A stretch of DNA of 64,000 nucleotides from Pseudeuparius sepicola. Taxonomy: Eukaryota; Arthropoda; Insecta; Coleoptera; Anthribidae. Shown piece after piece: positions 17,169-28,100 of this stretch. The stretch lies in the NCBI GenBank assembly GCA_963920635.1, contig OY987307.1:16135735-16199734 (forward strand), written 5' to 3'. The notes under the pieces were generated by a model. The model made no database searches and was not told the DNA's origin. It was given only the letters and a program-made list of their open reading frames with translations. How positions within the stretch are numbered: the stretch's first letter is position 1; the number at the start of each line of letters is the position of its first letter. Both the position numbers and the translations under genes were made by a program.

Positions 17169-17489
17169 TTATAGCTGTTCCGGTTCTTGGACGGAAAATT
17201 GAATATTAGTTGTTTTCCCGACAGGTCCATAACTAATAAGATAATACTTTCGCCCGTTGAAAATGTCCTTGTTTACTTGCTCAATTCGTTCTTCTGTAAA
17301 TTCTACCGTGAACCTTTGCGGTAAAATTGTTTTGAAATCGTCGAATTCCAAGGATATCTTCTCGCCGAACTTGGTGTTTATTTTCGTAAATGCATGTACC
17401 TCAAACTTTCGGTTGACTTCCAAATCTTGGACCCTAATGAATTTCTTCAGGAACAAACTGTTATTTAAATGGGTCACAAACGATGCCAT
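17169..17489 (-). CDS. 106-aa conserved small protein, right-arm copy
   Basis: Identical to the 1616-1936 product, a compact, strand-rich 106-residue protein. It starts about 240 bp from the element terminus and reads inward. No family named; an OB-fold-like nucleic-acid-binding role is speculative. Confidence 0.7.
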   Translation of the reverse strand: MASFVTHLNNSLFLKKFIRVQDLEVNRKFEVHAFTKINTKFGEKISLEFDDFKTILPQRFTVEFTEERIEQVNKDIFNGRKYYLISYGPVGKTTNIQFSVQEPEQL

Positions 17490-17726
17490 ACTTTTAATCT
17501 TATTTAGTTAAGTTAAAAGTGAGAACTGTGTACTACTTTACCAATCAACCATCGAAATATATACTAAAAAAAGTGGAGGGGATCCCCCCACACAAATCCC
17601 CCCCACCGCTAGATTTTATCCCCGAAAACCCTATGCGGATCCTGGCTCAGGCTCAAAACCCTTATGCGGAAGCTGGCTCACATATGGCGGCCATCTTTGA
17701 GCCAGGATCCGCTTTACTTAACTACT

Positions 17727-17732
17727 AACGAG
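17727..17732. other. Target-site duplication AACGAG, right
   Basis: Second copy of the 6-bp duplication, directly abutting the inverted terminus ending at 17726. It shows that both ends of the palindromic element are real genomic junctions. Confidence 0.88.
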
Positions 17733-18271
17733 GTTAATGAAGTACAGTATAAATTGACACCCCCTTAACTTGTTAGTTTTTGAGGTTAGAAAAAAGTTTT
17801 TTACAAAATTTATACATACTAATACAAAGTTTTTTGTGACACTATTGGATCTTATACAGTGTGTTCTAGTAAGCCGTGGCAGACATAACTTATGTTTTTT
17901 AAAATGGAACACCTTGTATATTTTTGGATTATTAAATTCTACGCATTTTTCCGATTCCAACGAAGTATATATATGTTATATGTTCCTCTAACCATTCGTT
18001 CAGTTTTTTTTTTTGAGGAAACTCCTTGGGTTGCCATAAAAGACAATTGCCAAATTATAGTAATAGTCGACAGTTTGCAAGTATATTCACGCTTTGGAAA
18101 ACAAAATGGGCTCTTTTAAGATTGCAGAAAAAATTAAGATGGGAAATTGAGAGAAATGAGAAATTTTAAATAGTAAGTGACATACATAGTTAATAAACTT
18201 CGTTAGATTTAATGTTTGAAATTTAATTTTTATTGAAAATGACAATAATATTTAGAAAAGGGATATACGTA

Positions 18272-18770
18272 TTACAAATGCTCCACATGGCCTCCATCTT
18301 GCTCAATGAATTTATTGATATTTGCTACTAACTTTCTGTTTATTGGGTCAACGATAAAATTGCTGGGTTCAGTATTTAATATGTGGATTACTTCCCGAAT
18401 TCTACCTTTCAGCCTTGTTTGTGGATACTCTAGTTAGCCAATGTGTGACACTGACATATGGACATGACAGATTCCACGCAGAAATATAGTAGACACGGGA
18501 TAGATTTTGCAAAAAATAAAGTTGGCCAGCTGTTTTTTGGTAGATTTTAATAATAGAAAATTAGTAGACAATGACTGGGCCGCTTTAATTTTTGGCGCCA
18601 ACTGTTGCTTGTATCCAATATTGCTCTCGTATCCTTATGACTCGTGTCACATATTGGCTAACTAGGGATTCCATAAACAAGGCTTTCAGTGTTTCTACAT
18701 TTTTAAGTCTGTCATAATAAATTCTGTTTTTTAAATAACCCCACAAAAACATATAAAATTTATATCCTTT
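18272..18770 (-). pseudogene. Mariner-like transposase C-terminal relic
   Basis: On the minus strand the frame reads FLWGYLKNRIYYD then LKNVETLKALF, the conserved catalytic-domain end of mariner/IS630-type transposases of insects. It is interrupted by the MITE at 18430-18665. It resumes with RIREVIHILN and ends INKFIEQDGGHVEHL before a stop, matching the usual GGHFEHL-type tail. Only the last third of a transposase remains, so it cannot be functional. It sits in the centre of the 17750-19281 foldback, whose arms may be its extended termini. Confidence 0.65.
18430..18665. mobile_element. 236-bp MITE inside the transposase relic
   Basis: CTAGTTAGCCAATGTGTGACAC-type ends face each other (18430-18451 and 18644-18665) with few mismatches. 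The transposase frame continues on both sides. Flanks GGAATCC and AGTATCC on the minus strand are similar but not identical, so the duplication length is uncertain. Confidence 0.65.
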
Positions 18771-19590
18771 GTCTAAATGTCATTGTCGTTTTCAATGAAA
18801 ATTAAATTACAAACAATAAATTTGACGAAGTTCATTAACTATGTTACTATTTAAAATTTCTTATTTATCTCAATTTCCCTCCATTTTTCGTGAAATCTTA
18901 AAAGAGCCCATTTTGTTTTCCAAAGCATGAATATACTTGCAAACTTTCCAACTACTATTACTATAATTTGGCATTTGTCTTTCATGGAAACCCAAGGAGT
19001 AATCCCTCAAAAAAAGGCTTAGTTCTGAACGAATGGTTAGAGGATAGAGGAACATAATATAACATATATATACTTCGTTGGAATCGGAAAAATGCGTAGA
19101 ATTTAATAATCCAAAAATATACAAGGTGTTCCATTTAAAAAAATATAAGTTATGTATGCCACGGCTTACTAGAACACACTGTATAAGATCCAATAGTGTC
19201 ACAAAAAAACTTTGTATTAGTATCTATAAATTTGTAAAAAACTTTTTTTTCTAACCTCAAAGTTCAGGGGGTGTCAATTTAGAATGAGCCACCCTCTACA
19301 TATAGGTATTAAAAAAAATAATAAAGATGCAAGATTTATTGTAAAAATATAAAATCACGTATAAAACAAACAAATATCTGTTACACATTCTCCAAAATAA
19401 AAATATATCTATAAAAAATAAACACCTTAAAAACAAAAATAAATAGATTCTTAAAATCTTATTTGGAGTATAGAAGAGCACAGGGATCACATAAATAAAT
19501 AACATAGGTAATGTGATCTCTGTGGAGTATAATCAAAATGAATATAAGATATAATTTTGATTAGTTTTTGTAAGAATTAAAGATTTCCTG

Positions 19591-19591
<1 letters not shown>

Positions 19592-19639
<48 letters not shown>
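19592..19639. repeat. (TA)n microsatellite
   Basis: Uninterrupted TA dinucleotide run of about 48 bp. Confidence 0.95.
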
Positions 19640-19642
<3 letters not shown>

Positions 19643-19797
19643 CCACAAATTTCCAGGTATTTGATGGATTTCCCTGACCAAAAATAATTCCCTGACATTT
19701 CCAGGTTTTCCAGGTTGGTAGACACCCTGAATGTGGCATTTCCGCGATCCCCGCTACACTGGGAACAATTTATTTGCCAGCGGATCCAGTGGCTTAC

Positions 19798-19912
19798 TTT
19801 GGTGAAGTTGACGCAGAACATATTGTAGCACGACAGCGTCATTTGTGCGCGACGACGCTCCGGATTTCCCAACCTTGCCCTTAAACTTGGAACGTTCGGG
19901 CGGCTCCCCCAT
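19798..19912 (-). CDS. Candidate first coding exon in a CpG-rich island
   Basis: Minus-strand ATG at 19912 opens MGEPPERSKFKGKVGKSG and ends at a donor-like AAA|GTAAGC (GT at 19797-19796). The surrounding 19840-20290 is GC- and CpG-rich, unlike everything nearby. The frame stays open upstream to 20287 with Pro/Arg-rich translation typical of GC-rich 5' UTR. It might be the 5' end of a host gene running left, beyond the Polinton. I do not recognise the protein, no second exon was found, and a fossil repeat is equally possible. Confidence 0.25.
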
Positions 19913-21015
19913 GGTCGCCGCGCGTCCGCTCAAGCCGACCGATCGGGCATCGTGGCCGACGCAACGACAACCGCCGGGGCCGTTCGGCACACCCCTTTCC
20001 GCGAAGCGAACAACAATAATCGCCGCGCCGCCCGAAGCCGCCTCCGGCCGCAGACTGCAGTGGTGCTCTAGATATACGAGGGCCGGGGGCCTGAAATTCG
20101 GTGGGAACGGCGCGCGAGGGGGGAGGGGGCGGGGCGGCTGAAATTTCAGCGGCGTTTCAGGCGCTCCAGAGGCGGGAGGTCTGCCAGGAAAAGGCCGCGG
20201 ATCAGATGGTGCGGCGCCCAAGGACGACTGCCGTCGCAAATATGCGCGTAATGCGGAGATGTTGGCATGTTGGAAGGCGCTTGCCAATTCCGATTAGGAT
20301 TTTTCTTTAAATTTGCGACAGACCAGAAAGAGGGCGTGCGCCGATTCACTTATAGACCAAGAGCTGCTGGCGTCAAAAAAGTGCAAGAGTTTTCGGAAGG
20401 TTGACCCCTGAAAATCTAAGTAGGCTGGGGGAATTGAATTATGCAATTTTTTATAGGTATGTCCCTGAAAGGTCATCATTTGCGAACATGGTTGGCTCCC
20501 CAGTGGGTAACCCAAAAAAATCCAGTAGGGTTTTTTTTTGGGTTACCCACCTAAAAAACCAAAGTGGGTTTTTTAAGTAGTGTTTATGATTTTATAATTT
20601 TTTATTTGATTTTTTATGGTTGAATAAGGACTGATCAGTAAACACAGACTCGCCTACTCTGTTCACCATCTAATCTGAACAGAAGACAATATTGGATAGT
20701 TTCTTATTTAGGTATTTTTTTATTAGAAGATATGTATTTTTGTATTGGAGTAAAATATCAATTTTTTCGTTTTTTGTAAATATTAGTCAGGAAATTTAAT
20801 ATTTTATTAATAGCCAGGTGGAAAATAAAAAACCCAATGAAACCCAAAAAACCCGAATATTAAACCCAAAAAAGGGTTGGGGTTTTTATATAAAACCCGG
20901 GTTTTTTCCAACCCTGTTTGCGAAGTATTGGTTTGGCATTGCCACGAAAACCTGGCCTACTGCGATTTTTTAAAGGGGCCCGTTTTTAGAAAAACCATAT
21001 TGGGCATTTTTTTAT
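19913..21015. other. GC-rich island then low-complexity repeats
   Basis: 19913-20290 is the CpG-rich stretch. 20490-20920 holds repeated GGGTTACCCAC and AACCC/GGGTTTTT motifs, a degenerate short repeat. No supported gene. Confidence 0.5.
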
Positions 21016-21805
21016 TTAAAATCTGACACCTCAGCGTTAATCAGGCGCACCAAAACCCCCACATACCAAATATGAACAAAAATATACAGGGAGTTCCATT
21101 CTGCACGGTGTCAAAGTTGAGCAAAATAGGAATTTTAAAGTCATCTGGCGAGTCAAGTGTGTCATGGAATTACTTCAAAACCGTTGAATGGTCAACAGAA
21201 CCATTCAAAGTGTTGGCGAGCAAAATGCTGAATTTTTATGAAACTTTCTACGGGTCAAAATGCTCTGTAATTATCAAAAATATTAATAAACACAAAAGTA
21301 ATTTATTTTTCTAAAAAATGCCATCCAACAAATAAAACCAATTTAAATTAATGGACCTTAACAAAATCACTATCTAAGACGATACATTTTTGGTGTTTCC
21401 TGTTGTGGCACACCAGCTACCTTAAACTCATATGGACTTACTGACTGCCAGGCTTCTGTATTTTTTAGACTTTGTTTATAATTCCTGGGGTGGTTCTGAT
21501 ATACTCGATTTTGACTATTATAAAGTTTCAAAAATTCAGCATATTGAGTTGGCACAGAGAATAACACTTGGTATATTTTTTATTGGATCTTTGCGCATTG
21601 CGCATTAACAATGTGAGTGGTTCCCTTCATCATTGAATTGATTCGAAGTAATTCCATGGCTCACTGGACTCGCCAGATGCCTTTAAAATCCCAATTTTGC
21701 TCAAATTTGACACCTTGCAGAATTGAACTACTATTTTTTGTTCAAATTTGGTATGTGGGGGTTTTGCTGTGCCCTGATTAATGCTGCAGTGTCAGATTTT
21801 AATTG
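21016..21805. repeat. Foldback element with about 0.18-kb arms
   Basis: AAAATCTGACAC near 21016 is inverted near 21805. The arms share AAACCCCCACATACCAAAT and TCTGGCGAGTC words. The interior holds a short MADF-like relic. No target duplication identified. Confidence 0.65.
21370..21567 (-). pseudogene. Possible MADF-like domain fragment
   Basis: 65-codon frame including EFLKLYNSQNRVYQNHP and NYKQSLKNTEAWQSV. The spacing of Leu-Tyr, Tyr-x-Asn-His-Pro-x-x-Tyr and Ala-Trp resembles the MADF DNA-binding domain of insect transposon-associated proteins. It lies inside the 21016-21805 foldback, so it is probably captured transposon coding sequence. Weak, based on pattern only. Confidence 0.25.
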
Positions 21806-22319
21806 TTGTATTGTTGAAAATATCGACTTTCCTAAAACTCTTGCACTTTGACGCCAGCTCCGTACGTGAAGTGTCCCGCGACAGTACTCGTACTCTGTAA
21901 TATACAAAGTTTCCACGCGAAAACTCCGACCCCCTATTATTATTTCTCTAAATTTTTCAGAAAGAATTTTTTTATATATAAAATTGTAAGGTAACTATTG
22001 GGCTTTATAAGGGTAGGCTTGCGGATTATACAGGGCGTATCGTAAAAACCGTATCGTTTTCTACTCGTCGTCAAACCCTTTCATTTGATACCCATGTCAA
22101 GGAAGTTGTGAAGGAATGGGTAATCCGCCATCTTGGGGCGGCCGCCATATTAGATTTAGCATTTTAGAGCGGCAGCAATTTTGAATAAATTACAAAATTG
22201 AATATACTAGATTGTACTGTCACCATCACCAAAATTGTGTGCAAAATTTCAGCTCAATCGGTTGGGTGGAACTTGGAACTGGTTTTAAATTCAGTTGAAA
22301 GATTTGACAACATTCACAA
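21806..22319. other. No gene seen
   Basis: AT-rich sequence with TATACAGGGCGTATCG-type words seen in many insect repeats. No inverted pair, ORF or promoter supported. Confidence 0.4.
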
Positions 22320-22974
22320 CAGACACACACACTAACTAACAGAGCAAGTTAAATAAAAGCTTGTAAAATATCCGCCTTAATTAGGGCGAATCGCTTATCT
22401 GTCAAATTTGACATTTTGGAACAAAATTGGGCAAAAATAGGTTTTCAATGGTATCGGTCGAACTCCCTCCCGAAAGAGGGAAATGTACCTGTGGTCAAAA
22501 AGGTGGCGGTCGATCTCCCTCCCGGGCCCTAAAAGGGTGATGAACGAGATAATGCCGAAATTGCAGCAAAATCTGAGACTGCGTTGCCACATGTAACACC
22601 CAATAATCTAGCTTTATTATAAATACTAGGTACAAGGTGCAAATAATAAGTGTCAAATACTTTATCTACGTATTATAAAATATAAATTTATTTCAAATTT
22701 TGTACAACTTAAAATGCTTATAACTATTTTACATACTATACTCATACTAGTGATATATTAAGGCACAAATTCGATATGTGCACTGTATAATTGATAATGT
22801 AGGAAAGGTGCGGAGTAAGTCACAGTGAATGTCTAACAGCATCGGAATTGTTTATTGTAAATTAATTTTAGTTTGACAAAAGAACACTGATACACGGACC
22901 AAGAAAAAGGAAAACCGGAGCGCGCCGAGGTAGTCGAGTCGATCGCTCGTTAACAACTGTCTACTATCTTCCCG
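22320..22974. repeat. 655-bp direct repeat, copy 1
   Basis: Identical by eye to 24527-25181 (offset 2207). It starts CAGACACACACAC and ends CTTCCCG. Contains CTCCCTCCCGAAAGAGGG and a 65-codon frame repeated in both copies. Ends lack TG...CA and no primer-binding site follows, so it is not an LTR of a recognised type. Confidence 0.9.
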
Positions 22975-23357
22975 TCCCTCATTCTTGCCCTTCATTTACC
23001 TCACATTAGATTTACCGAAATATTCGATTTTAAACTGCCTGGGTTTTCCCTGCAATCTAGTTACGGATTCTCAGAGAAAAAAGGTATTACTTTATGGCTA
23101 CAGGCAGATGGGTACAATTTTACAATCTAAGGTTTCCTAAGAAGGCTTATTAATGCCGTTACACGAATGACAGATAAATCTGAACACTAAAATGAAAAGT
23201 AATATAAAAATGTAAAGTATAAGAAAAAATGAAATATAACTAATGAACTAATTAAATTGCGTTGTCGCCACAATAATTTCAATAAACTAAAAAATATCTT
23301 ATTTACATTGTTTTCCTTTAAATTTATAAGAAATTACTTTCACAAATTCAAATTTAT
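22975..23357. other. AT-rich 3' flank of the MULE pseudogene
   Basis: Between repeat copy 1 and the transposase frame. No independent feature recognised. Confidence 0.4.
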
Positions 23358-24500
23358 TTATAACACCTCGACGTAAATCTTAAATTTTGTCCTCCAAGAA
23401 TTTGATTTTTGCAGCGCTTTGCGCGTTACGAATTTTTGGGAGAGAAATAGAATTAATCTTAATATACGTATGAATTTGAAAGTCAAACAAAACCGAAATA
23501 AAGCTGTTGACGTTGGGATGTGGAGAATAGAAACAAGAATTGTACTTGGAATGAAAAGATTCGCACGAGCTCTAAAGAGGCAGAATGCTGGATGAGGGGG
23601 AAAGAGAGAGTTTTCAGATATGTAATTATCGACAAGGTAATCGCATAATTTGTCAATTTTGTCATTGATGGGTTTAACCTCTGCCAATTCAAAAGCAAAG
23701 AAGTCTCCCACGTCTTCAGGGCGAAGAAAAGGTAGGCCAAAAATGTAAGTTATAAACTTCGAAATGTCAGATGCATTTTCCTCATCCTTTTGATATTCGG
23801 ATGCTAACTGTAACTGTTGGATCTTTCTATACCAAGCTTGGCCTAAATGAAAACGACACCCCTGAAGTTCTACACCCGGAAACGCCTGACGAATACCTTT
23901 ATGAATAGCAATTTCGAAATCCGACGTAATTAATACAGGAGAAACAGGATGACCAAGAGTAGAACATTGTTCTTTGACATAGTTAAAAGCCAGATAGTAT
24001 GAAGACGAGTTCTTGTTGGGAAGCAAACAGAAGACGAGAGGTATATAGTGACCATTATTTAGCCCGTGGATAGTGAATAATTGGCAAAATAATCGAGGAC
24101 AATATTCAAAAGTACCGTCAACATACCAATGCGAAATAGAAAATGAAGATTTGGAGAACATGAGAAAATAACAATATGGTTCTCTGGATCATTTTTCAAT
24201 AAGAAGTTTTCATTTTGATTCGTTACTATACCAGCCTATTCGACAGCGTTATGAAATTCAAAGACGTTTTTGGGTATTTTGATAGACGAACAGGCCCTAG
24301 CATGATATATGTTTCGTCTTACCCTATCGACGTCCTTGGTAGTCACTGTGCTGATGGATGATTTTTTGATTTCTCGACAAATCAATTTCGATGGCTTTTC
24401 GGTAACGTCTTCAACTGCAGGTCTCTTGACAGAATTGCTGACAGATTTTCAGTTGAATCGCTCTTGAGACATCTTCTCGTGGTTGTGGTCCAAACTTGCT
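23358..24500 (-). pseudogene. MULE-type transposase pseudogene
   Basis: The minus-strand frame 23358-24161 carries the MULE core: WYVDGTFEYCPRLF (first Asp), LITSDFEIAIHKGI (second Asp), then GCRFHLGQAWYRKIQ with the conserved CxxH. Past about codon 190 the frame slips: homology continues in the overlapping frame at 23483-23740. The upstream part (24162-24500) reads KPSKLICREI and RVRRNIYHAR with stops, the usual N-terminal half of this insect MULE family. Both ends are bounded by the 655-bp direct repeats, so the N-terminal zinc-finger region is lost. Nonfunctional. Confidence 0.75.
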
Positions 24501-24526
24501 TCAATGATGTTGTCACCTTCTTGTGT

Positions 24527-25181
24527 CAGACACACACACTAACTAACAGAGCAAGTTAAATAAAAGCTTGTAAAATATCCGCCTTAATTAGGGCGAATCG
24601 CTTATCTGTCAAATTTGACATTTTGGAACAAAATTGGGCAAAAATAGGTTTTCAATGGTATCGGTCGAACTCCCTCCCGAAAGAGGGAAATGTACCTGTG
24701 GTCAAAAAGGTGGCGGTCGATCTCCCTCCCGGGCCCTAAAAGGGTGATGAACGAGATAATGCCGAAATTGCAGCAAAATCTGAGACTGCGTTGCCACATG
24801 TAACACCCAATAATCTAGCTTTATTATAAATACTAGGTACAAGGTGCAAATAATAAGTGTCAAATACTTTATCTACGTATTATAAAATATAAATTTATTT
24901 CAAATTTTGTACAACTTAAAATGCTTATAACTATTTTACATACTATACTCATACTAGTGATATATTAAGGCACAAATTCGATATGTGCACTGTATAATTG
25001 ATAATGTAGGAAAGGTGCGGAGTAAGTCACAGTGAATGTCTAACAGCATCGGAATTGTTTATTGTAAATTAATTTTAGTTTGACAAAAGAACACTGATAC
25101 ACGGACCAAGAAAAAGGAAAACCGGAGCGCGCCGAGGTAGTCGAGTCGATCGCTCGTTAACAACTGTCTACTATCTTCCCG
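24527..25181. repeat. 655-bp direct repeat, copy 2
   Basis: Second copy of 22320-22974, apparently identical, so the duplication is recent. It replaces the expected 5' part of the MULE gene. Confidence 0.9.
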
Positions 25182-28100
25182 AGGCTGTTTTGGTATTTAG
25201 GCATAGCTTTTAATTATTCTAAACAACTTTTCTTAATAACCTTTTGCTGATTTTTTTGAAATAAGGGTACTTTACTCTTGTGCAATTTTTATATTTTTTT
25301 ACCTACCCTGTATGCTGTTTAACTTGCCATCATTCTAAGTGCACCTAATATGATTATTGAACATGCATCAACTTTCAATGTCTGTATTTTGGTTATGCAA
25401 TTAATAAAAAAAAAGTCCCATATGTTGCACACTTAAATGACCTAGCGATTTAATTTAAATTGGTAGGTAATATAATATTTATATTGCACTGTAATAAACC
25501 TAACCATTTTTCACTTTAGGTAATTTTAAAAAGTTCAATAAAACCCTCATTTATTCAAGTATTTACTGTATTGCAATATAATTAAACTGTATTTCAGTTG
25601 ATAATTTTAAAAAGAGATTATGTCTTATTTATAGCCTAAACTGGCAACAGCATGTCTATTTCGCCCCAGTAGCGAAGCTATATATGTCTGTGGCCCCAGG
25701 TAGACGGGAGGCAGTTCGACTGTACCCCGGAGGGAGTTCGACCATTTGAAAATTGGCCTACCTAACCCGAGAGGGAGTTCCACATCAGCGTCGAAAACAA
25801 TAGGGTACATGACAATATTTTTAATTGCTCCAATATTGTACTTGGTTTACAGTAGATGCACCAACATAACACGTACCTAATCAACGAAACGACGGCTGTA
25901 ACCCTTATTTGTTTATGATAATTAAAGAAGAAGTTGCACAATTTTGTTCGGGCTAAAATCTACAGTTTCGTCGTTCTATTGTTTATGTGGCGTTCCGTAT
26001 ATTCACACCACCGAACACCGAACTATATTCAAGAATGTTCGGTTGTAATAAAAAAACTTAACGCTTTCACACACCCCAAACCAATAAAGCTGCATGGAAT
26101 TTTTAGGGATGATGAAATCGCCTTAAAATGATATTTATTTTTAGAAAAATAGGAGTGTTTCGGTCTGTATCTACTAATTGATAGGAAAGGTCACCGAAAT
26201 CACGGAACGTCGTAAAAATAAGGGTGGGGGCTTCAAATAAATCACGTCTTTTTCTGAAGGGTATTTAATGGTATTGGTATGTTCACAATGATCACCCTTC
26301 ACACCCTTCGCCGTCTATAATCATGCGAAAGAAGAAAGAAAGGTAATGAAACTATGAATGTAATGAGCGGCGGCGAAAACTTTGCTGGTTCGATTCCGGG
26401 TGTCTCCAGATGACAACTGGGGATTAGCAGTGGCGGACTAAGTCCGCCAGAGGCCCGGGGCGGCAAACCGAATTGAGGCACCCGGTCTGCTCAGAAATTA
26501 ATGTTGTATGTGTACATTTTGTAAAAAAAAAAGAGTAATATAGCGAGTCCCCGGATAGGTGAAAGGACTCTTGTGAAAGACGAAAAAACTCTTGAGTTAA
26601 AATTTGAGCTTTTGGGGTTCAGCCTTGCTTGTCGAATTTCGCGTGTGGATACACTGGGCAAAAGCACCATTTTTTCTAGGTACTTAGCTTTAAATTTTTG
26701 AACTTCTCCGTCGGCCATCTTGGATTTTATAGCGGCCATTTTGAAATGCATATAGGTATGTTATCAATAATATCTCCGCTTCTAAATCACTTAGGACCAC
26801 AAACTTAATGTCTAAGTATACATATTTGGGGTTAGGGAATACAACTACACAATTTTTAAAATTATCAGACTATACAGGGTGTCCAACTTTAAAACTGTAC
26901 AAATCCGTAAAATCTTCATTTTTGGAGATAATCGCCTAAACTTTTCTTTGTTTGAAAGACCTTCAAAAACCGCTTCTTTTGAACTTCCTGCCATTTTCAA
27001 AAATGCAAATCCAGGGCCGGCTGCGATTTGTTATACCCCCGATTTTCACGACAATAAAACTAATAATGAAGTAGGCTGTCAATTTGATATGTCTACTTAT
27101 TTGTCAGATTAATTTCAAATTTTGTTGCTGAAGCTTTAGTTATTAGTTAGTTAAAAAAATGAAAAAAATGTAAGATATGGTCTCTTGCGAATTGTGTCTC
27201 TTGTACAGAAGATTTAGATTGACTGAAATAATTAATCTGAGAGGTGATTAGAAATGTTGAATTGAAAGCCTACTTGATTTTCAGTTTATTGGCATGGCTG
27301 ACTTGATTTTTCATAAGTCTGGCTCTAATGTTTGGCTTACTTGGATCGAACATCAAACACTAACTCATAAGAGACTGTGTTATGTGTTATCATCTAGCTT
27401 GTGGAGCTTCTTTGGTAAATATCTCAAAACTGGTTGAAGAAAACGGGTTAAATTATATATTGTTGGATTCAGAATTAGAGAAGGAATCTTATAACGGTTA
27501 AATGAAATGTGTAAGTTTTAAAATATAGAAACTCGCATCCATTTCCGCTAAAACCGGAAGTTATTTCATAAAACTGAATATTCAGGAATAGGTACTATTT
27601 AATGGTTCTCTAATGGTTGTGTAGGTAAAAAATTAGATAAAAAAATATTTTTGATAATAACTTTTTATCCACTGCAAGAAACTATTTCTGTTTTCATGAA
27701 TCCTAAGGCAAAGGTTAATGAAATAATTGAAGCCGAAGATGAATTTTTAATAGATTTGTATGGGAAACACAACTCCCAAAAATCTTAACGAATTTATGTT
27801 TATTTTATACTTTTTTATAAATACAAATCCACAACATGTCAGGCACTTAATTTTGAACTCGCATCTTTGCCCTTTATGTACTTCCGAAGCATCAAAACAC
27901 CACTATCTTCGGAAGCATCTTCAAGTTCACGAATGGATGGGTAACTATAAGAATTCCTTGGAATGTGGGTGGATAAAACAATAATAGGTAGGTATTCTCT
28001 TCCCGTTTACAACAACACAACTTATATACAGTTTTTTGTTTTGTATAGAAAAGAATATTTTCTGATTAGCTGTTATTTCTGGGCGATAACGATAATCTCT

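Larger units (their letters stand above)
1379..17726. mobile_element. Polinton/Maverick-like element with giant inverted arms
   Basis: The ends are AGTAGTTAAG at 1379 and its inverse CTTAACTACT ending at 17726. They are flanked by the direct repeat AACGAG (1373-1378 and 17727-17732). A 6-bp duplication and AG-starting termini are the known Polinton signature. The integrase with chromodomain and a packaging-type ATPase support the class. The element is 16,348 bp: left arm 6,444 bp, unique centre 3,361 bp, right arm 6,543 bp. I found no protein-primed DNA polymerase, major or minor capsid, or Ulp1-like protease gene, which full-length Polintons normally carry. It is probably non-autonomous or a rearranged derivative. 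An unrecognised divergent family that naturally lacks these genes is the alternative. Confidence 0.85.
11184..17726. repeat. Right arm of the Polinton-like palindrome
   Basis: This is an inverted copy of 1379-7822. It begins abruptly at 11184, where the antisense ATPase reading frame leaves homology and runs into unrelated sequence. The left arm continues into the intact ATPase gene while this arm truncates it, so this arm is probably the secondary copy. It is 99 bp longer because of extra tandem-repeat units at about 11829-12143. Confidence 0.93.
17750..19281. repeat. Foldback element with about 0.45-kb arms
   Basis: TAAATTGACACCCCC at 17749-17763 is inverted at about 19267-19281. Arms match with minor changes to about 18230 and 18790 (shared ACACCTTGTATATTTTTGG, CGATTCCAACGAAG). 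The centre holds a mariner-like transposase relic. The Polinton inserted only 18-23 bp left of this element. Confidence 0.75.
1166..19729. repeat. Outer repeat with CAGGGTGTCTACC inverted termini, host of the Polinton
   Basis: CAGGGTGTCTACC at 1166-1178 is exactly inverted at 19717-19729. Both ends continue into related subterminal sequence rich in CCCTGAC and TTCCAGG words. A possible 4-bp ATGT duplication lies just outside if the terminus is extended by one base. Without the Polinton (1379-17726) this would be a repeat of about 2.2 kb containing the 17750-19281 foldback. That both termini belong to one element is inferred; they could be two separate fragments. Confidence 0.4.

Noticed and set aside
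1379..17726. Protein-primed PolB, capsid or Ulp1-like protease gene in the Polinton
   Set aside because: All frames in the arms and centre were read; none shows DxxSLYP, YxDTDS-type polymerase motifs, a His/Asp/Cys protease core or a long capsid-sized frame.
22320..25181. LTR retrotransposon with 655-bp LTRs
   Set aside because: The repeats do not begin TG or end CA, no primer-binding site or polypurine tract adjoins them, and the interior encodes a MULE transposase, not gag-pol.
27760..27984. 74-aa frame with C-x2-C-x12-H-x3-H spacing
   Set aside because: The spacing fits one C2H2 finger, but the conserved aromatic and Leu positions are weak. The ORF is short, with no neighbouring exon or second finger; chance is likely.
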